A stretch of 37,775 bases of DNA from Clostridiales bacterium (GTDB lineage: Bacteria; Bacillota; Clostridia; Oscillospirales; Oscillospiraceae): NCBI GenBank assembly GCA_020860575.1, contig JAJBUB010000031.1, forward strand, positions 1 through 37,775, given 5' to 3'. Within the stretch, counting starts at the first letter, position 1. The number at the start of each line of letters is the position of its first letter. Both the position numbers and the translations under genes were made by a program. Shown piece after piece: positions 1 through 8,440 of the stretch. The notes beneath the pieces were generated by a model. That model was not told the DNA's origin, searched no databases, and worked only from the letters and a program-made list of their open reading frames with translations.

Positions 1-109
1 CAGGGAGCGAAGCGGAAGTGCCGCTTGACGGCGGAGCTGGCTGCCCGAAGGGCAGACTGAGGGAGGGCGGCAGGGGCTATCGTCGAAACAAAATCCCCCG
101 GCGAATTCG
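1..109. repeat. Partial dispersed intergenic repeat at left window edge
   Basis: No gene lies here; it is the DNA downstream of thiI. It ends in GGCGAATTCG (100-109), identical to the right end of the element at 22259-22480. Its interior (agggag, cggagctggctg, gggcagactgagggag) resembles that element's interior. It is probably the right part of one more copy, cut by the window edge. Confidence 0.5.
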
Positions 110-129
110 CACAGCAGTTAAGGAACAGC

Positions 130-1347
130 TTACCCCAGCTGCTCCGGCCGCACCTGGATGCGCTCGATGCCCTCGAACGCCTCTTTGCACAGAGCCTCAT
201 AGTCGTAGTTCTGCTCGATCTCCACCAGCTCGGCCACGGTGGGATGGGTCTTGGGGTGACGGGGGGTAAAGACGGTGCAGCAGTCCTCATAGGGGAGGAT
301 GGAGGTCTCAAAGGTGCCAATCTGCCGGGCGATGCGAATGATCTCCTCCTTGTCCATGCCGATGACCGGGCGGAACACCGGGCGGACGCAGGCGTCCTCT
401 GTGACCGCCAGGGCGTCCATGGTCTGGCTGGCCACCTGGCCCAAGCTCTCCCCGGTGACGATGGCGTTGGCCCCTACCCGCTGGGCCACCATGTCGGCAA
501 TGCGCATCATGTACCGGCGCATGGCGAGCGTAAAGTACGGCTCCGGGCAGTTCCGCCGGAGATCCTCCTGAATTTTGGTGAAGGGGACGATGTTGACCGT
601 CATCCGCCCGCAGTAGGGGCTGATGAGCCGGGCCAGCTCCAGCACCTTCTCCTTGGCCTCCTCGGAGGTGTAGGGATAGGAGAAGAAGTGGACCAGCTCC
701 AGGGCCAGGCCCCGCTTCGCCATCATATAGCAGGCCACCGGGGAGTCCAGCCCCCCAGAGAGCAGGGCCACCGCCCGGCCGCCGGTGCCTACGGGCAGTC
801 CTCCCGCTCCCGGCTCCGGGTCGGCGTGGACGTATCCGGCGAAGTCCCGCACCTCCAGATGGACGGTCAGCTCCGGGTGGTGAACGTCTACCTCCAGATG
901 GGGATAGGCCTCTGCCAGCAGACCGCCCACATACTGACTCAGCTGGATAGAGGTCATGGGAAAGGATTTGTCTGCCCGCTTCGTCTCCACCTTAAAGGAT
1001 TTCGCCGCCCGGAGCTGGTCGTCCAGATAGGTGGCGGCGGCCCGGAAGAAGGCGTCCTTGTCCTTCTCACAGGCCCGGGAACGGGACAGGCCGGAGATGC
1101 CGAACACCTTTTTCAGCCCCTCCCAGGCTCCGTCCAGGTCGCAGTCGGCCTCCATGGGCTCCACATAGATGGTGGACTGCCGGGAATAGGCCCGGAATTT
1201 GCCGTAGGGATTCAGCCGCCGCTGGAGGTTGCCCATCAGCCGCTGCTCGAACCGCTTCCGGTTCAGGCCCTTGAGTACGATCTCCCCCATTTTCAGCAGG
1301 AACATCTCCTGCGCGGGGACGGCGTCGGTGTGAGTGGACTGGTTCAT
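130..1347 (-). CDS. thiI: tRNA 4-thiouridine synthase ThiI
   Basis: 405 aa. ThiI adenylates U8 of tRNA and, with a persulfide donor, makes 4-thiouridine; it may also feed sulfur to thiamine thiazole. The sequence shows a ferredoxin-like/THUMP region (about residues 60-170), then an ATP-pyrophosphatase domain with the PP-loop SGGLDSP at about 197-203. The C-terminus is short, without the rhodanese domain of the E. coli enzyme, as is usual in Firmicutes. In those a partner cysteine desulfurase supplies sulfur; none is seen here. The ATG at 1345-1347 has AAGGAG 8 nt upstream. It follows the HD-domain gene by 36 bp and is probably co-transcribed with it. No convincing terminator is visible between its stop and the window edge. 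Confidence 0.95.
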   Translation of the reverse strand: MNQSTHTDAVPAQEMFLLKMGEIVLKGLNRKRFEQRLMGNLQRRLNPYGKFRAYSRQSTIYVEPMEADCDLDGAWEGLKKVFGISGLSRSRACEKDKDAFFRAAATYLDDQLRAAKSFKVETKRADKSFPMTSIQLSQYVGGLLAEAYPHLEVDVHHPELTVHLEVRDFAGYVHADPEPGAGGLPVGTGGRAVALLSGGLDSPVACYMMAKRGLALELVHFFSYPYTSEEAKEKVLELARLISPYCGRMTVNIVPFTKIQEDLRRNCPEPYFTLAMRRYMMRIADMVAQRVGANAIVTGESLGQVASQTMDALAVTEDACVRPVFRPVIGMDKEEIIRIARQIGTFETSILPYEDCCTVFTPRHPKTHPTVAELVEIEQNYDYEALCKEAFEGIERIQVRPEQLG

Positions 1348-1383
1348 GTCTCTGTTCTCCTTCTTCCAATCTCGTAAATCGGG

Positions 1384-2076
1384 TTATTCTTTTTCACGCT
1401 CCGCCTGCCGCCGGGCGCGTTTTTCCGCCAGCTCTGCCAGCAGCTCCGGGGGAAAGGGGGGCGTAGTGGAGGCGTGGGCCTCCGCCTGGTATGCCTCAAA
1501 CAGCCGCTGGGCGAAGTCCTCCCGCCGACGGCTGCTCTCCCGGCGGAGATGGCGCACGGCCAGATCCCAGATGCGCACCCGGTCCAGGCCGTCGGCGTCC
1601 TTGAGCAGCTGGGTCAGGACGAGGCAGCGGTGGAAGTCCTCGGGCTGATACCTCTCCAGGGTGGAAATCAGCTCCTTTTCCGGCCGGGAGTGGGCGTCTA
1701 CGGCGGCCTGCATCATCTTTAATTCCTCACCCTTCCGCCCGGTGAGGGCGGCCAGCCGCTGGGCGGAGCGCCAGCCGTGGAGGGTGTCATAGGTGTCGTC
1801 CACCCGGCCCACGTCATGATAGGCGCAGCACTCCAGCAGCAGGGCGGTGTCCTCCATCCCCAGCGGCTCCTCCATGGCGCAGAAGGCCCCGTGGAGCAGC
1901 ACCCGCTCGATGTGTCCCGGCCCGTGGATGGGGCTTTCGTACAGGGCGGCGCGGTCCATGCCGGTGAGCGTCTCCAGAAACAGGGACCAGCCCTCCCAGC
2001 GGGAGAGGGCGTCCATCCGGGGCTGATCCTGGCCCCAGTCGTTGCGGCGGATGAGGTTGAGCATCGGGGAATCCAT
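1384..2076 (-). CDS. HD-domain metal-dependent phosphohydrolase-like protein
   Basis: 230 aa. HD-superfamily pattern: an H-x3-H pair at about residues 51 and 55 and the HD doublet at 87-88 (context AYHDVGR), inside a helical protein. Such proteins hydrolyse phosphate esters or nucleotides with bound divalent metal; the substrate cannot be told from sequence. The ATG at 2074-2076 has a GGGAGG-type RBS about 10 nt upstream; a second ATG four codons later (MLNLIRR) is possible. First gene of a likely two-gene transcript with thiI, with its own promoter at 2112-2139. The C-terminus is highly basic and charged (RARRQAEREKE). Confidence 0.75.
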   Translation of the reverse strand: MDSPMLNLIRRNDWGQDQPRMDALSRWEGWSLFLETLTGMDRAALYESPIHGPGHIERVLLHGAFCAMEEPLGMEDTALLLECCAYHDVGRVDDTYDTLHGWRSAQRLAALTGRKGEELKMMQAAVDAHSRPEKELISTLERYQPEDFHRCLVLTQLLKDADGLDRVRIWDLAVRHLRRESSRRREDFAQRLFEAYQAEAHASTTPPFPPELLAELAEKRARRQAEREKE

Positions 2077-2111
2077 GGGCGGATTTGCCTCCCTTGTGTT
2101 AGCGTGAGGCC

Positions 2112-2139
2112 ATTATATCACAGGAAAAGGAGTTGGCAA
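2112..2139 (-). promoter_or_regulatory. Promoter for HD gene-thiI
   Basis: On the minus strand, TTGCCA (2134-2139), 16-bp spacer, TATAAT (2112-2117) with an extended -10 TG. It lies 36 bp from the start of the HD gene. Confidence 0.7.
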
Positions 2140-2152
2140 AGGGTTTTTGAGA

Positions 2153-2190
2153 AAACCACACTCCGGAAGGCGACTTCCGGAGCGTGGTTT
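2153..2190 (-). terminator. Intrinsic terminator of the DUF3048 gene
   Basis: Long hairpin, arms AAACCAC-CTCCGGAAG and CTTCCGGAG-GTGGTTT with a 4-nt loop. On the minus strand a TTTTCTC tract follows. It sits 45 bp after the lipoprotein stop and also insulates the downstream HD gene promoter. Confidence 0.85.
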
Positions 2191-2235
2191 ATGTTCCGTA
2201 TCGATTTTCGCTGACCTGTGGGACCTGGCAGAGCG

Positions 2236-3408
2236 TCAGCCCACAAAGCTGACCGCGCAGGTGGTGGGGACGACGTTGATATAGCTCTTGCCCACCCCCA
2301 GCTGGAGCTGTTCACCGGACATGGTGGTGAACTGATACTGGCTGTCCACGCTGGCCCGGCTCCAGTTGATGGGGATGTACTTGCCGCCGCAGGCGTAATA
2401 GCCGATGCCGCTGCCGGTCATGGTGACGCTGATGCGGCCCTTGCTGTCGCCCGCGATGGTAGAGATGTTGGTCATAATGATGATGACGTTGGTGACGCTG
2501 ACCTGCTCGCCGGTGGTCCCGTCCACGTAGGCGGAGCCGTATTCCGAGACGAGGTACTTGCCGGTGGTGGCGTCATAGGTGAACTCGCCGGTCTTGTAGC
2601 CGGAGAAGGGGACGGTGATAACGGTGGCGGCGCTGCCGTCAGAGGGGGTGCCGTCCTCCACAAAGGACTGCTGCATGGAAAAGCCGTCCTGATGCTCTGT
2701 GCGAAGGCTGCTGCTGGCCAGATAGTCCGCAATATCAGAGGCGGTGATGTACATGGTGTGCTCGGTGGCGATACCGGCAGCCAGACGGGTCTTGTCCCGC
2801 CAGAACAGGGTGGAGGCCCCTCCGCTGAGCGCGTCCAGATCGGTGACGCCCAGGGATTCGATCTCCTCATAGGCGGCGTTGCTGCCCCCGGCGTGGACCA
2901 GAATACCGTCCAGACCGGCGACCAGATCCACGTAATAGGGCCGGGTGCTGCGGATGGTGCCCAGGTTTCCCTCCACAGAGGAGATATCCTGGTAGACCGC
3001 CAGCATGCGGGTGATGCCGCCCTCCTCCAGCATCTCATAGATGATGTCCGCCTGGCCATTGCCCGACTGGGGCAGCGCCTGCTTCAGGTTGTTCAGCATG
3101 ACCATGACGGGGCGGTTGGCGCTCACGTCCGTCTCCGTGGCCTCGCCGGTCAGGGGGTTCAGCCCCTCCCAGTCTGTGGTGTCCACCGTCTCCTCTGCGC
3201 CTGCATTGGCTGCCTTATCCGCGCTGTCCACCGCGCTGTTTGCCGCGGCGTCTGCGGCGGCGTTGTCCGCGGTCGCCTGGGAATCATCCTCTGTCGTTGA
3301 GACAATGTCTGTCGAGGTATCGCCACTGCCTTCGGTACTGCTGCTGCCGCAGGCGGCCAGGCAGAGAAGAAGCATTACTGTCAGGAAAAATGCAATGATC
3401 CGTTTCAC
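2236..3408 (-). CDS. DUF3048-family lipoprotein (YerB-like)
   Basis: 390 aa, exported and lipid-anchored. The N-terminus has a Lys/Arg start, a hydrophobic stretch and lipobox LAAC with the acylated Cys at residue 20. A Ser/Thr/Asp/Ala-rich linker (about 21-80) precedes the conserved DUF3048 domain (begins about GLNPLTGEATE; RPVMVMLNN, QADIIYEMLEEGGITR, VRSTRPYYVD-like motifs). The family is a cell-surface protein of Firmicutes without firmly known function. The start codon is GTG at 3406-3408, with GGAGG 7 nt upstream. Monocistronic: own promoter (3440-3468) and terminator (2153-2190). Confidence 0.88.
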   Translation of the reverse strand: MKRIIAFFLTVMLLLCLAACGSSSTEGSGDTSTDIVSTTEDDSQATADNAAADAAANSAVDSADKAANAGAEETVDTTDWEGLNPLTGEATETDVSANRPVMVMLNNLKQALPQSGNGQADIIYEMLEEGGITRMLAVYQDISSVEGNLGTIRSTRPYYVDLVAGLDGILVHAGGSNAAYEEIESLGVTDLDALSGGASTLFWRDKTRLAAGIATEHTMYITASDIADYLASSSLRTEHQDGFSMQQSFVEDGTPSDGSAATVITVPFSGYKTGEFTYDATTGKYLVSEYGSAYVDGTTGEQVSVTNVIIIMTNISTIAGDSKGRISVTMTGSGIGYYACGGKYIPINWSRASVDSQYQFTTMSGEQLQLGVGKSYINVVPTTCAVSFVG

Positions 3409-3439
3409 GGAAATCCCTCCCTTTGCGTGTTATGTAGGT

Positions 3440-3468
3440 ATTTTACCTTATCTCGTCGAAACAGTCAA
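3440..3468 (-). promoter_or_regulatory. Promoter for DUF3048 lipoprotein gene
   Basis: On the minus strand, TTGACT (3463-3468), 17-bp spacer, TAAAAT (3440-3445), 32 bp before the GTG start. Near-consensus housekeeping sigma promoter. Confidence 0.8.
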
Positions 3469-3542
3469 GGAATATGTCCTTGTCAGATTCTTAAATTAAA
3501 TGACAAAACGGTAAAAAGAAGCGGATCGTAGGGGAGCGGACA

Positions 3543-3569
3543 CAAAAAAGCCCCGGCGGCTGCCGGGGC
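3543..3569 (-). terminator. Terminator of the polyamine-greA operon
   Basis: GCCCCGGC/GCCGGGGC hairpin (3550-3569) followed on the minus strand by TTTTTTG, 9 bp after the greA-like stop. It marks the 3' end of the operon that starts at speA. Confidence 0.9.
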
Positions 3570-3577
3570 AAATGCGG

Positions 3578-4081
3578 TCAATATTCGCTGATCTGGATGG
3601 AGCCGTCGTCGGACTGCTTTTCGATGGCCCGGATGGTCAGGGGATAGCTGTAGCTGTCGTTGACCCGGACGGTGACGGTGTCCCCCACCCGGTGGCCCAG
3701 CAGGGCCTTTCCCGCCGGGGAGACGTTGCTGATCCGGTTGCGCAGGGCGTCCTCCTTGACGGTGGTGACGATTTGAAACACGTCCTCCTCCTCGTCCTCG
3801 TCAAACCAGACTGTCACCTTGTCGAACAGCCCCACCTCGTCATCGGCGGAGCGGTCCTCGATTACATGGGCAGTCTCGATCATCCGCTCCAGATAGCGGA
3901 TACGGCTCTCGTTTTTGTTCTTGTCCCGCTTGGCGGCCTTGTACTCAAAGTTCTCGCTCAAATCGCCGAAGGCGCGGGCGGTCTTGACCTCCTCCAGAAG
4001 CTGAGGGCGCAGGGTGATGCGCCGGTAGTCCAGCTCCTTGCGCATCTGCTCCAGGTCGTTGGCGGTCAGTTGGTCGTGCAT
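3578..4081 (-). CDS. greA: GreA/GreB-family transcript cleavage factor
   Basis: 167 aa, the normal GreA length. An N-terminal coiled coil carries the acidic tip motif GDLSENFEY (about residues 39-47, Asp40 and Glu43), which reaches the RNA polymerase active site through the secondary channel. A C-terminal FKBP-like domain (SPAGKALLGHRVGDTVTV) follows. It rescues backtracked polymerase. ATG at 4079-4081 with GGGAGG about 9 nt upstream. It lies 33 bp after nspC with no terminator between, so it is the last gene of the polyamine operon, an unusual place for greA. It could be a paralog of a housekeeping greA elsewhere. Confidence 0.9.
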   Translation of the reverse strand: MHDQLTANDLEQMRKELDYRRITLRPQLLEEVKTARAFGDLSENFEYKAAKRDKNKNESRIRYLERMIETAHVIEDRSADDEVGLFDKVTVWFDEDEEEDVFQIVTTVKEDALRNRISNVSPAGKALLGHRVGDTVTVRVNDSYSYPLTIRAIEKQSDDGSIQISEY

Positions 4082-4114
4082 AGTTGAGTCCCTCCCTTTT
4101 TGGTGCAGAGAGAA

Positions 4115-5359
4115 TTATAATGCGTCCGGGATATCGGTATTTGTCGAACGCCGCCCCAGACGGCCCTTGAAATCTTCGTAACCGAAGGAGACAAGCTCCT
4201 CCAGCCCGCCGTCCTCCCGGCGCACCCAGATGGCGGGGAGGGGCATCCCGTTGAAGGTGTTATTCTTGCAGGTGGTGTAGATGGCCATATCCCCAAACAG
4301 GAGGGAATCCCCCTCCTCCAGCGGGGCGGAGAAGCTGAAATCTCCGATGACGTCCCCCGCCAGACAGGTGGGGCCGCCCAGCCGGCAGGTGTATGGCCGC
4401 TCTCCCGGCTCGCCGCCCCCCAGCAGTGGCGGGCGGTAGGGCATCTCCAGCACGTCCGGCATATGGCAGGCGGCGCTGGCGTCCAGGATGGCGATGCTCG
4501 TCTCTCCGTTTTGCAGCACGTCCAGCACCGTGGCCCGGAGATACCCGGCGTTGAGCGCCCAGGCCTCCCCCGGCTCGAGATTGACCTCCCCCCCCCAGCG
4601 CTCCTGTGCATGGCGGATGCACACCTCCAGCCGGGGCAGGGCGTAGCCGGGGCGGGTGGTGTGGTGCCCTCCGCCGAAGTTCAGCCAGGACATCCGGGGC
4701 AGCACGTCCCCGAACCGGGCCTCCACCGCCCGAAGAGTGGTCTCCAGGGCGTCGGAATCCTGCTCGCAGAGAGTGTGGAAGTGAAGCCCGTCCAGCAGGT
4801 CCACCAGCTCCGGGGTCATCTGGGCATCCCACTGGCTCCGGGTGGTACCCAGGCGGCTGCCGGGGGCGCAGGGGTCGTAGATGGCGTGGCCCTCCTGGGT
4901 GGAGCACTCCGGATTGATGCGCAGGCCCAGGCTCTTGCCCACTCTTTTTGCTCTGGGGCCAAATTTGGCCAGCTGCCGGGGGGAGTTAAAGACGATGTGG
5001 TCGGCATAGTTCAGCAGCTGCTCAAACTCGTCCTCCCGGTAGGCCCCGCAAAAGACGTGAACCTCCTTGCCGGGCAGCTCCTCCCGGCCCAGCCGGGCCT
5101 CATACAGGCCGCTGGCCTCTGTCCCGGCGAGATAGGGGGCAAGGGTAGGGTACAGGTCATAGTTGGAAAAGGCCTTCTGTGCCAGCAGCAGCTTACAGCC
5201 CGTCCGCTGGGCCAGCCGGGCCATGGCTTCACCGTTCCGGCGGAGGGCGCCCTCGTCCAGCAGATAGCAGGGGGAGGGGAGAGTCTGGAACAGCGCTTCC
5301 AGCTCCACCCCGGCCAGAGAGGCAAAGGGGGGGCGGTCGTCCCTCACAGGGGTGGCCAT
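4115..5359 (-). CDS. nspC: Carboxynorspermidine/carboxyspermidine decarboxylase (CASDC)
   Basis: 414 aa. PLP-dependent decarboxylase of the alanine-racemase fold (group IV) that converts carboxy(nor)spermidine to (nor)spermidine in the aspartate-semialdehyde route. Visible: PLP lysine in LLAQKAF (Lys62), HFHTLCEQ (about 193-200), GGGHH (229-233), EPGEA (262-266), the active-site segment around DASAACHMPDVLEMP, and TTCKNNTFNG near the C-terminus. The start ATG shares one base with the stop of the upstream synthase (TGATG), so translation is coupled. With a putrescine supply from SpeA/SpeB the likely product is spermidine. Length and motifs are complete. Confidence 0.93.
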   Translation of the reverse strand: MATPVRDDRPPFASLAGVELEALFQTLPSPCYLLDEGALRRNGEAMARLAQRTGCKLLLAQKAFSNYDLYPTLAPYLAGTEASGLYEARLGREELPGKEVHVFCGAYREDEFEQLLNYADHIVFNSPRQLAKFGPRAKRVGKSLGLRINPECSTQEGHAIYDPCAPGSRLGTTRSQWDAQMTPELVDLLDGLHFHTLCEQDSDALETTLRAVEARFGDVLPRMSWLNFGGGHHTTRPGYALPRLEVCIRHAQERWGGEVNLEPGEAWALNAGYLRATVLDVLQNGETSIAILDASAACHMPDVLEMPYRPPLLGGGEPGERPYTCRLGGPTCLAGDVIGDFSFSAPLEEGDSLLFGDMAIYTTCKNNTFNGMPLPAIWVRREDGGLEELVSFGYEDFKGRLGRRSTNTDIPDAL

Positions 5360-6618
5360 CAGTCCACCAGCACCGGGCTGTGGCTCTCGCTCCGGGGCAG
5401 GCCGTACCGGTCCAGGGCGTCCAGGAAGGGATCGGGGTCAAACTCCTCTACGGTGTGGACGCCCACGGTGTTCCATTTGCCGGTGAGCAGCATGAGAGCC
5501 CCGCACATGGCGGGGACACCGGTGGTATAGCTCACCGCCTGGGAACCCACCTCCCGATAGCACGCCTGATGGTCGCAGACATTGTAGATATAATAGGTCT
5601 TGTCCTGGCCGTCCTGCTTTCCGGTGAAGATGCAGCCGATGTTGGTCTTGCCGTGGGTCCGGGGACCAAGGCTGGCCGGGTCGGGGAGCAGGGCCTTGAG
5701 GAACTTGATGGGGACGATCTCATGACCCTCAAAGTTCACCGGAGTGGTGGACAGCATCCCCACGTCCTGAAGACAGCGCATATGGTCCAGATAGCTCTGG
5801 CCGAAGGTCATAAAGAACCGGATGCGCTTCACCTCCGGGAGATTCTCTCCCAAAGACTCGATCTCCTCATGGTGGAGGAGGTACATATCCTTGTGGCCCA
5901 CCTGGTCAAAGTCGTACTCCCGCTTGATGCTCATGGGGGGGATCTCCACCCAATGTCCGTCCTCCCAGTAGCTGCCGGGAGCGGAGACCTCCCGGAGATT
6001 GACCTCTGGGTTGAAGTTGGTGGCAAAGGCGTAGCCGTGGTCGCCGCCGTTGCAGTCCAGGATGTCGATGGTGTCAATGGTGTCGAACTCGTGCTTTTTG
6101 GCGTAGGCGCAATAGGCCTGGCTGACGCCGGGGTCGAAGCCGCAGCCCAGCAGGGCGATCAGCCCGGCGTCCTCAAACTTTTTCCGGTAGGCCCACTGCC
6201 AGGAGTAGTCAAAGTAGGCGGAGAAGCCCTTCTCCTGACACCGCCGCTCATAGACCTCCCGCCAGGCGGGGTCGTCGGTGTCCTCCGGCTCATAGTTGGC
6301 GGTGTCCATATAGTTCACCCCGCAGGCGAGGCAGGCGTCCATAATGGTCAGGTCCTGATAGGGGAGGGCGATGTTCATCACCAGGTCGGGCTGATAGGAG
6401 CGGATGAGGGCGATGACCTGCTCCACGTCGTCAGCGTCCACCTGAGCGGTGGTCAGCTTCGTGGCCGTCTTGGGGGCCAGCTCTGCGGCCAGGCGGTCGC
6501 ATTTGGCCTTGGTGCGGCTGGCGATGCACAGCTCGGTAAACACCTCGCTGACCTGACAGCACTTGTGGATGGCGACGGAGGCCACGCCGCCGCAGCCGAT
6601 GACTAACACTCTGCTCAT
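5359..6618 (-). CDS. Carboxynorspermidine synthase (saccharopine dehydrogenase family, CASDH)
   Basis: 419 aa. Saccharopine-dehydrogenase-like reductase. CASDH joins aspartate semialdehyde to putrescine (or diaminopropane) with NADPH to give carboxyspermidine. An N-terminal Rossmann fold begins VLVIGCGGVASVA (Gly-rich loop at about 8-13); the body has the family features NYMDTANYEP, GCGFDPGVSQAY and NCGG-like LDCNGGDHGYAF. Directly coupled to nspC (one-base overlap), the usual CASDH-CASDC pair. ATG at 6616-6618 with AAAGGAG 8 nt upstream; 41 bp after speB. Lysine-pathway saccharopine dehydrogenase is the alternative, made unlikely by the nspC pairing. Confidence 0.92.
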   Translation of the reverse strand: MSRVLVIGCGGVASVAIHKCCQVSEVFTELCIASRTKAKCDRLAAELAPKTATKLTTAQVDADDVEQVIALIRSYQPDLVMNIALPYQDLTIMDACLACGVNYMDTANYEPEDTDDPAWREVYERRCQEKGFSAYFDYSWQWAYRKKFEDAGLIALLGCGFDPGVSQAYCAYAKKHEFDTIDTIDILDCNGGDHGYAFATNFNPEVNLREVSAPGSYWEDGHWVEIPPMSIKREYDFDQVGHKDMYLLHHEEIESLGENLPEVKRIRFFMTFGQSYLDHMRCLQDVGMLSTTPVNFEGHEIVPIKFLKALLPDPASLGPRTHGKTNIGCIFTGKQDGQDKTYYIYNVCDHQACYREVGSQAVSYTTGVPAMCGALMLLTGKWNTVGVHTVEEFDPDPFLDALDRYGLPRSESHSPVLVD

Positions 6619-6659
6619 AGGAAAGGCTCCTTTCTCCGTTCAATCACTCAGATCTCGGT

Positions 6660-7517
6660 TCAATGGCTCAAAGCCAGCAGCAGCTCCCGTACCACCTTGC
6701 AGGCGGTGGCGGTGGAGGCTCCTGTGGGGTCCAGCATGGGGGCCAGCTCGTTCACGTCGGCGGCCACAATGCGACAGCCGGACAGGGCGGTGATGGCATT
6801 TAACAGCTGGGGGAAGAACACGCCCCCCGCCTCCGGGGTGCCTGTTCCGGGGAACACGCCGGGGTCGAGACAGTCCAGGTCGACAGTGAGATACACCGGC
6901 GTTTGCTGCGCCCGAAGCCGTTCCGCCAGCTCTGTCACCCCATCCAGACAGAAGGGGTGGAGGTCGGTGTGCTGCCGGGCGAAGCGGAACTCCTCCCGGT
7001 CGCCGCTGCGGATGGCAAACTGGTGGATGCGCCCGTCTCCCGTCAGCTCCCAGCACCGGCGCATGACGCAGGCGTGGCTCAGCGGAACCCCCAGATAGTC
7101 GTCCCGGAGGTCGGCGTGGGCGTCAAAGTGGACGATGTGGAGATCGGGATACCGCCGAACCACCGCCCGGACAGCCCCCAGCGTCACCAGATGCTCGCCC
7201 CCCAGCAGCAGGGGCAGCTTGCCGTCAGAGAGGATCGTCTCCGTCCGGGCCTGGATGTCCGCAAGGGCGGCCTCCGGGGAGCCGAAGGGCAGCTCCAGGT
7301 CGCCGGAGTCGAAAACGGCGCAGTCCGCCAAATCCCTGTCCTGATAGGGGCTGTAGGTCTCCAGGCCGAAGCTCTCGTGCCGGATGGCGGAGGGGCCAAA
7401 CCGGGCCCCCGGACGGAAGCTGGTGGTGGAATCGAAGGGCGCCCCAAAGAGGACGATGCCCGCCGGGTCATAGTCGCTGTCGCAGGCCAGAAAGGTCTCT
7501 ACATTCCGCTCCAGCAT
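6660..7517 (-). CDS. speB: Agmatinase (ureohydrolase family)
   Basis: 285 aa. Hydrolyses agmatine to putrescine and urea with a dinuclear manganese centre. All metal-ligand motifs are present: GGEH (His109), FDAHAD (Asp132, His134, Asp136), and DLDCLDPG (Asp213, Asp215). LSHAC (147-148) matches the substrate-site region. ATG at 7515-7517; its RBS (GGAGGA) lies in the last codons of speE, whose stop is 3 bp away, so the two are tightly coupled. Its place after arginine decarboxylase supports agmatine rather than arginine or guanidinobutyrate as substrate. Confidence 0.93.
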   Translation of the reverse strand: MLERNVETFLACDSDYDPAGIVLFGAPFDSTTSFRPGARFGPSAIRHESFGLETYSPYQDRDLADCAVFDSGDLELPFGSPEAALADIQARTETILSDGKLPLLLGGEHLVTLGAVRAVVRRYPDLHIVHFDAHADLRDDYLGVPLSHACVMRRCWELTGDGRIHQFAIRSGDREEFRFARQHTDLHPFCLDGVTELAERLRAQQTPVYLTVDLDCLDPGVFPGTGTPEAGGVFFPQLLNAITALSGCRIVAADVNELAPMLDPTGASTATACKVVRELLLALSH

Positions 7518-7520
7518 GGC

Positions 7521-8375
7521 TCACTCCTCCACTTCCTGGAGCATCTCCTCCAAAAAGGCGGGAAGGCAGAAGGCACCCACATGGAGCCGGGTGGTGTAGT
7601 ACCGGGTACGGAGGTTCAGGGCGTTCCAGGCGGCGGCGTCCAGATCGTCTACCGGGTGATACTTTTTGCTGGCAAAGCCAAACAGCCAGTAGCCCGCCGC
7701 ATAGGTGGGGATGTGGGCCTGATACACCCGGCTGATGGGGAAGGTGCTGACGATCCGCTTGTGGCTGCGCTTCATAGCCTCGGCGTCCTCGGCGTAGAAG
7801 GGGCTGCCCTGCTGGTTTACCATAATGCCGTCCTCCCGGAGGGCGGTGTAGCAGCTGCCGTAAAACTCCCGGGTGAAGAAGCCCTCGGAGGGACCAAAGG
7901 GGTCGGTGGAGTCCACGATGATCAGGTCATAGCTGGCCTCCCGGCGGCGGATGAATTTCAGGGCGTTACCGAAATAGATCTTTACCCGCCGGTCGTCCAT
8001 CCGGCAGGCGTTGCCCGGCAGAAACTCCCGGCAGGCCTCCACCACCTGGGGGTCCATCTCCACCAGGTCGATGCGCCTGACCCGGTCATACCGGGTCAGC
8101 TCCCGGACGACGCCGCCGTCTCCGGCTCCGATGACCAGAATGTCCCGGATGCCCTGATGGACGGCCATGGGGACGTGGGTGATCATCTCGTCGTAGATGA
8201 ACTCGTCCCGCTCGGTGAGCATGACGCTGCCGTCCAGGGTGAGCACCCGGCCATACTCCGGGGTCTCGAAGATGTCGATCTGCTGATAGCTGCTCCGTTT
8301 GGAGTAGAGATGCCGGTTGACCCGGATGCTGTGCTTTACGTCCGGGGTGTGAAATTCGCTGAACCAGAGATCCAT
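7521..8375 (-). CDS. speE: Spermidine synthase (aminopropyltransferase)
   Basis: 284 aa. Transfers an aminopropyl group from decarboxylated S-adenosylmethionine to putrescine. Features: N-terminal beta domain (YQQIDIFETPEYGRVLTLDG), GAGDGG cofactor loop at about 83-88, VEMDP acidic residue, and the DSTDPFGP catalytic loop at about 153-160. The start chosen is ATG at 8373-8375 with AAAGGAG 10 nt upstream; the frame stays open to 8507, but that stretch runs into the speA coding region. No S-adenosylmethionine decarboxylase (speD) lies in this window, so the donor must come from elsewhere. Confidence 0.92.
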   Translation of the reverse strand: MDLWFSEFHTPDVKHSIRVNRHLYSKRSSYQQIDIFETPEYGRVLTLDGSVMLTERDEFIYDEMITHVPMAVHQGIRDILVIGAGDGGVVRELTRYDRVRRIDLVEMDPQVVEACREFLPGNACRMDDRRVKIYFGNALKFIRRREASYDLIIVDSTDPFGPSEGFFTREFYGSCYTALREDGIMVNQQGSPFYAEDAEAMKRSHKRIVSTFPISRVYQAHIPTYAAGYWLFGFASKKYHPVDDLDAAAWNALNLRTRYYTTRLHVGAFCLPAFLEEMLQEVEE

Positions 8376-8402
8376 GGCAGGTGGCTCCTTTCTTTTATTT
8401 AT

Positions 8403-8429
8403 CTTGGCTCCCTCTTCGAGGGAGCCAAG
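8403..8429. repeat. Perfect 12-bp hairpin between speA and speE
   Basis: CTTGGCTCCCTC, 3-nt loop, GAGGGAGCCAAG. The 12-mer arm recurs inside the repeat element near 22365. No T-tract follows on either strand, so it is more likely a repeat core or an mRNA processing/stability stem within the operon than a terminator. Confidence 0.7.
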
Positions 8430-8440
8430 GGTAAAGCACT

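Noticed and set aside
5179-6606. Long plus-strand frame opposite nspC and the carboxynorspermidine synthase
   Set aside because: Codon-bias shadow spanning two coupled real genes; no motif or RBS.
8403-8429. Terminator between speA and speE
   Set aside because: Perfect stem but followed by ATAAATAAAAG on the minus strand, no U-tract, and it lies within an operon of related genes.
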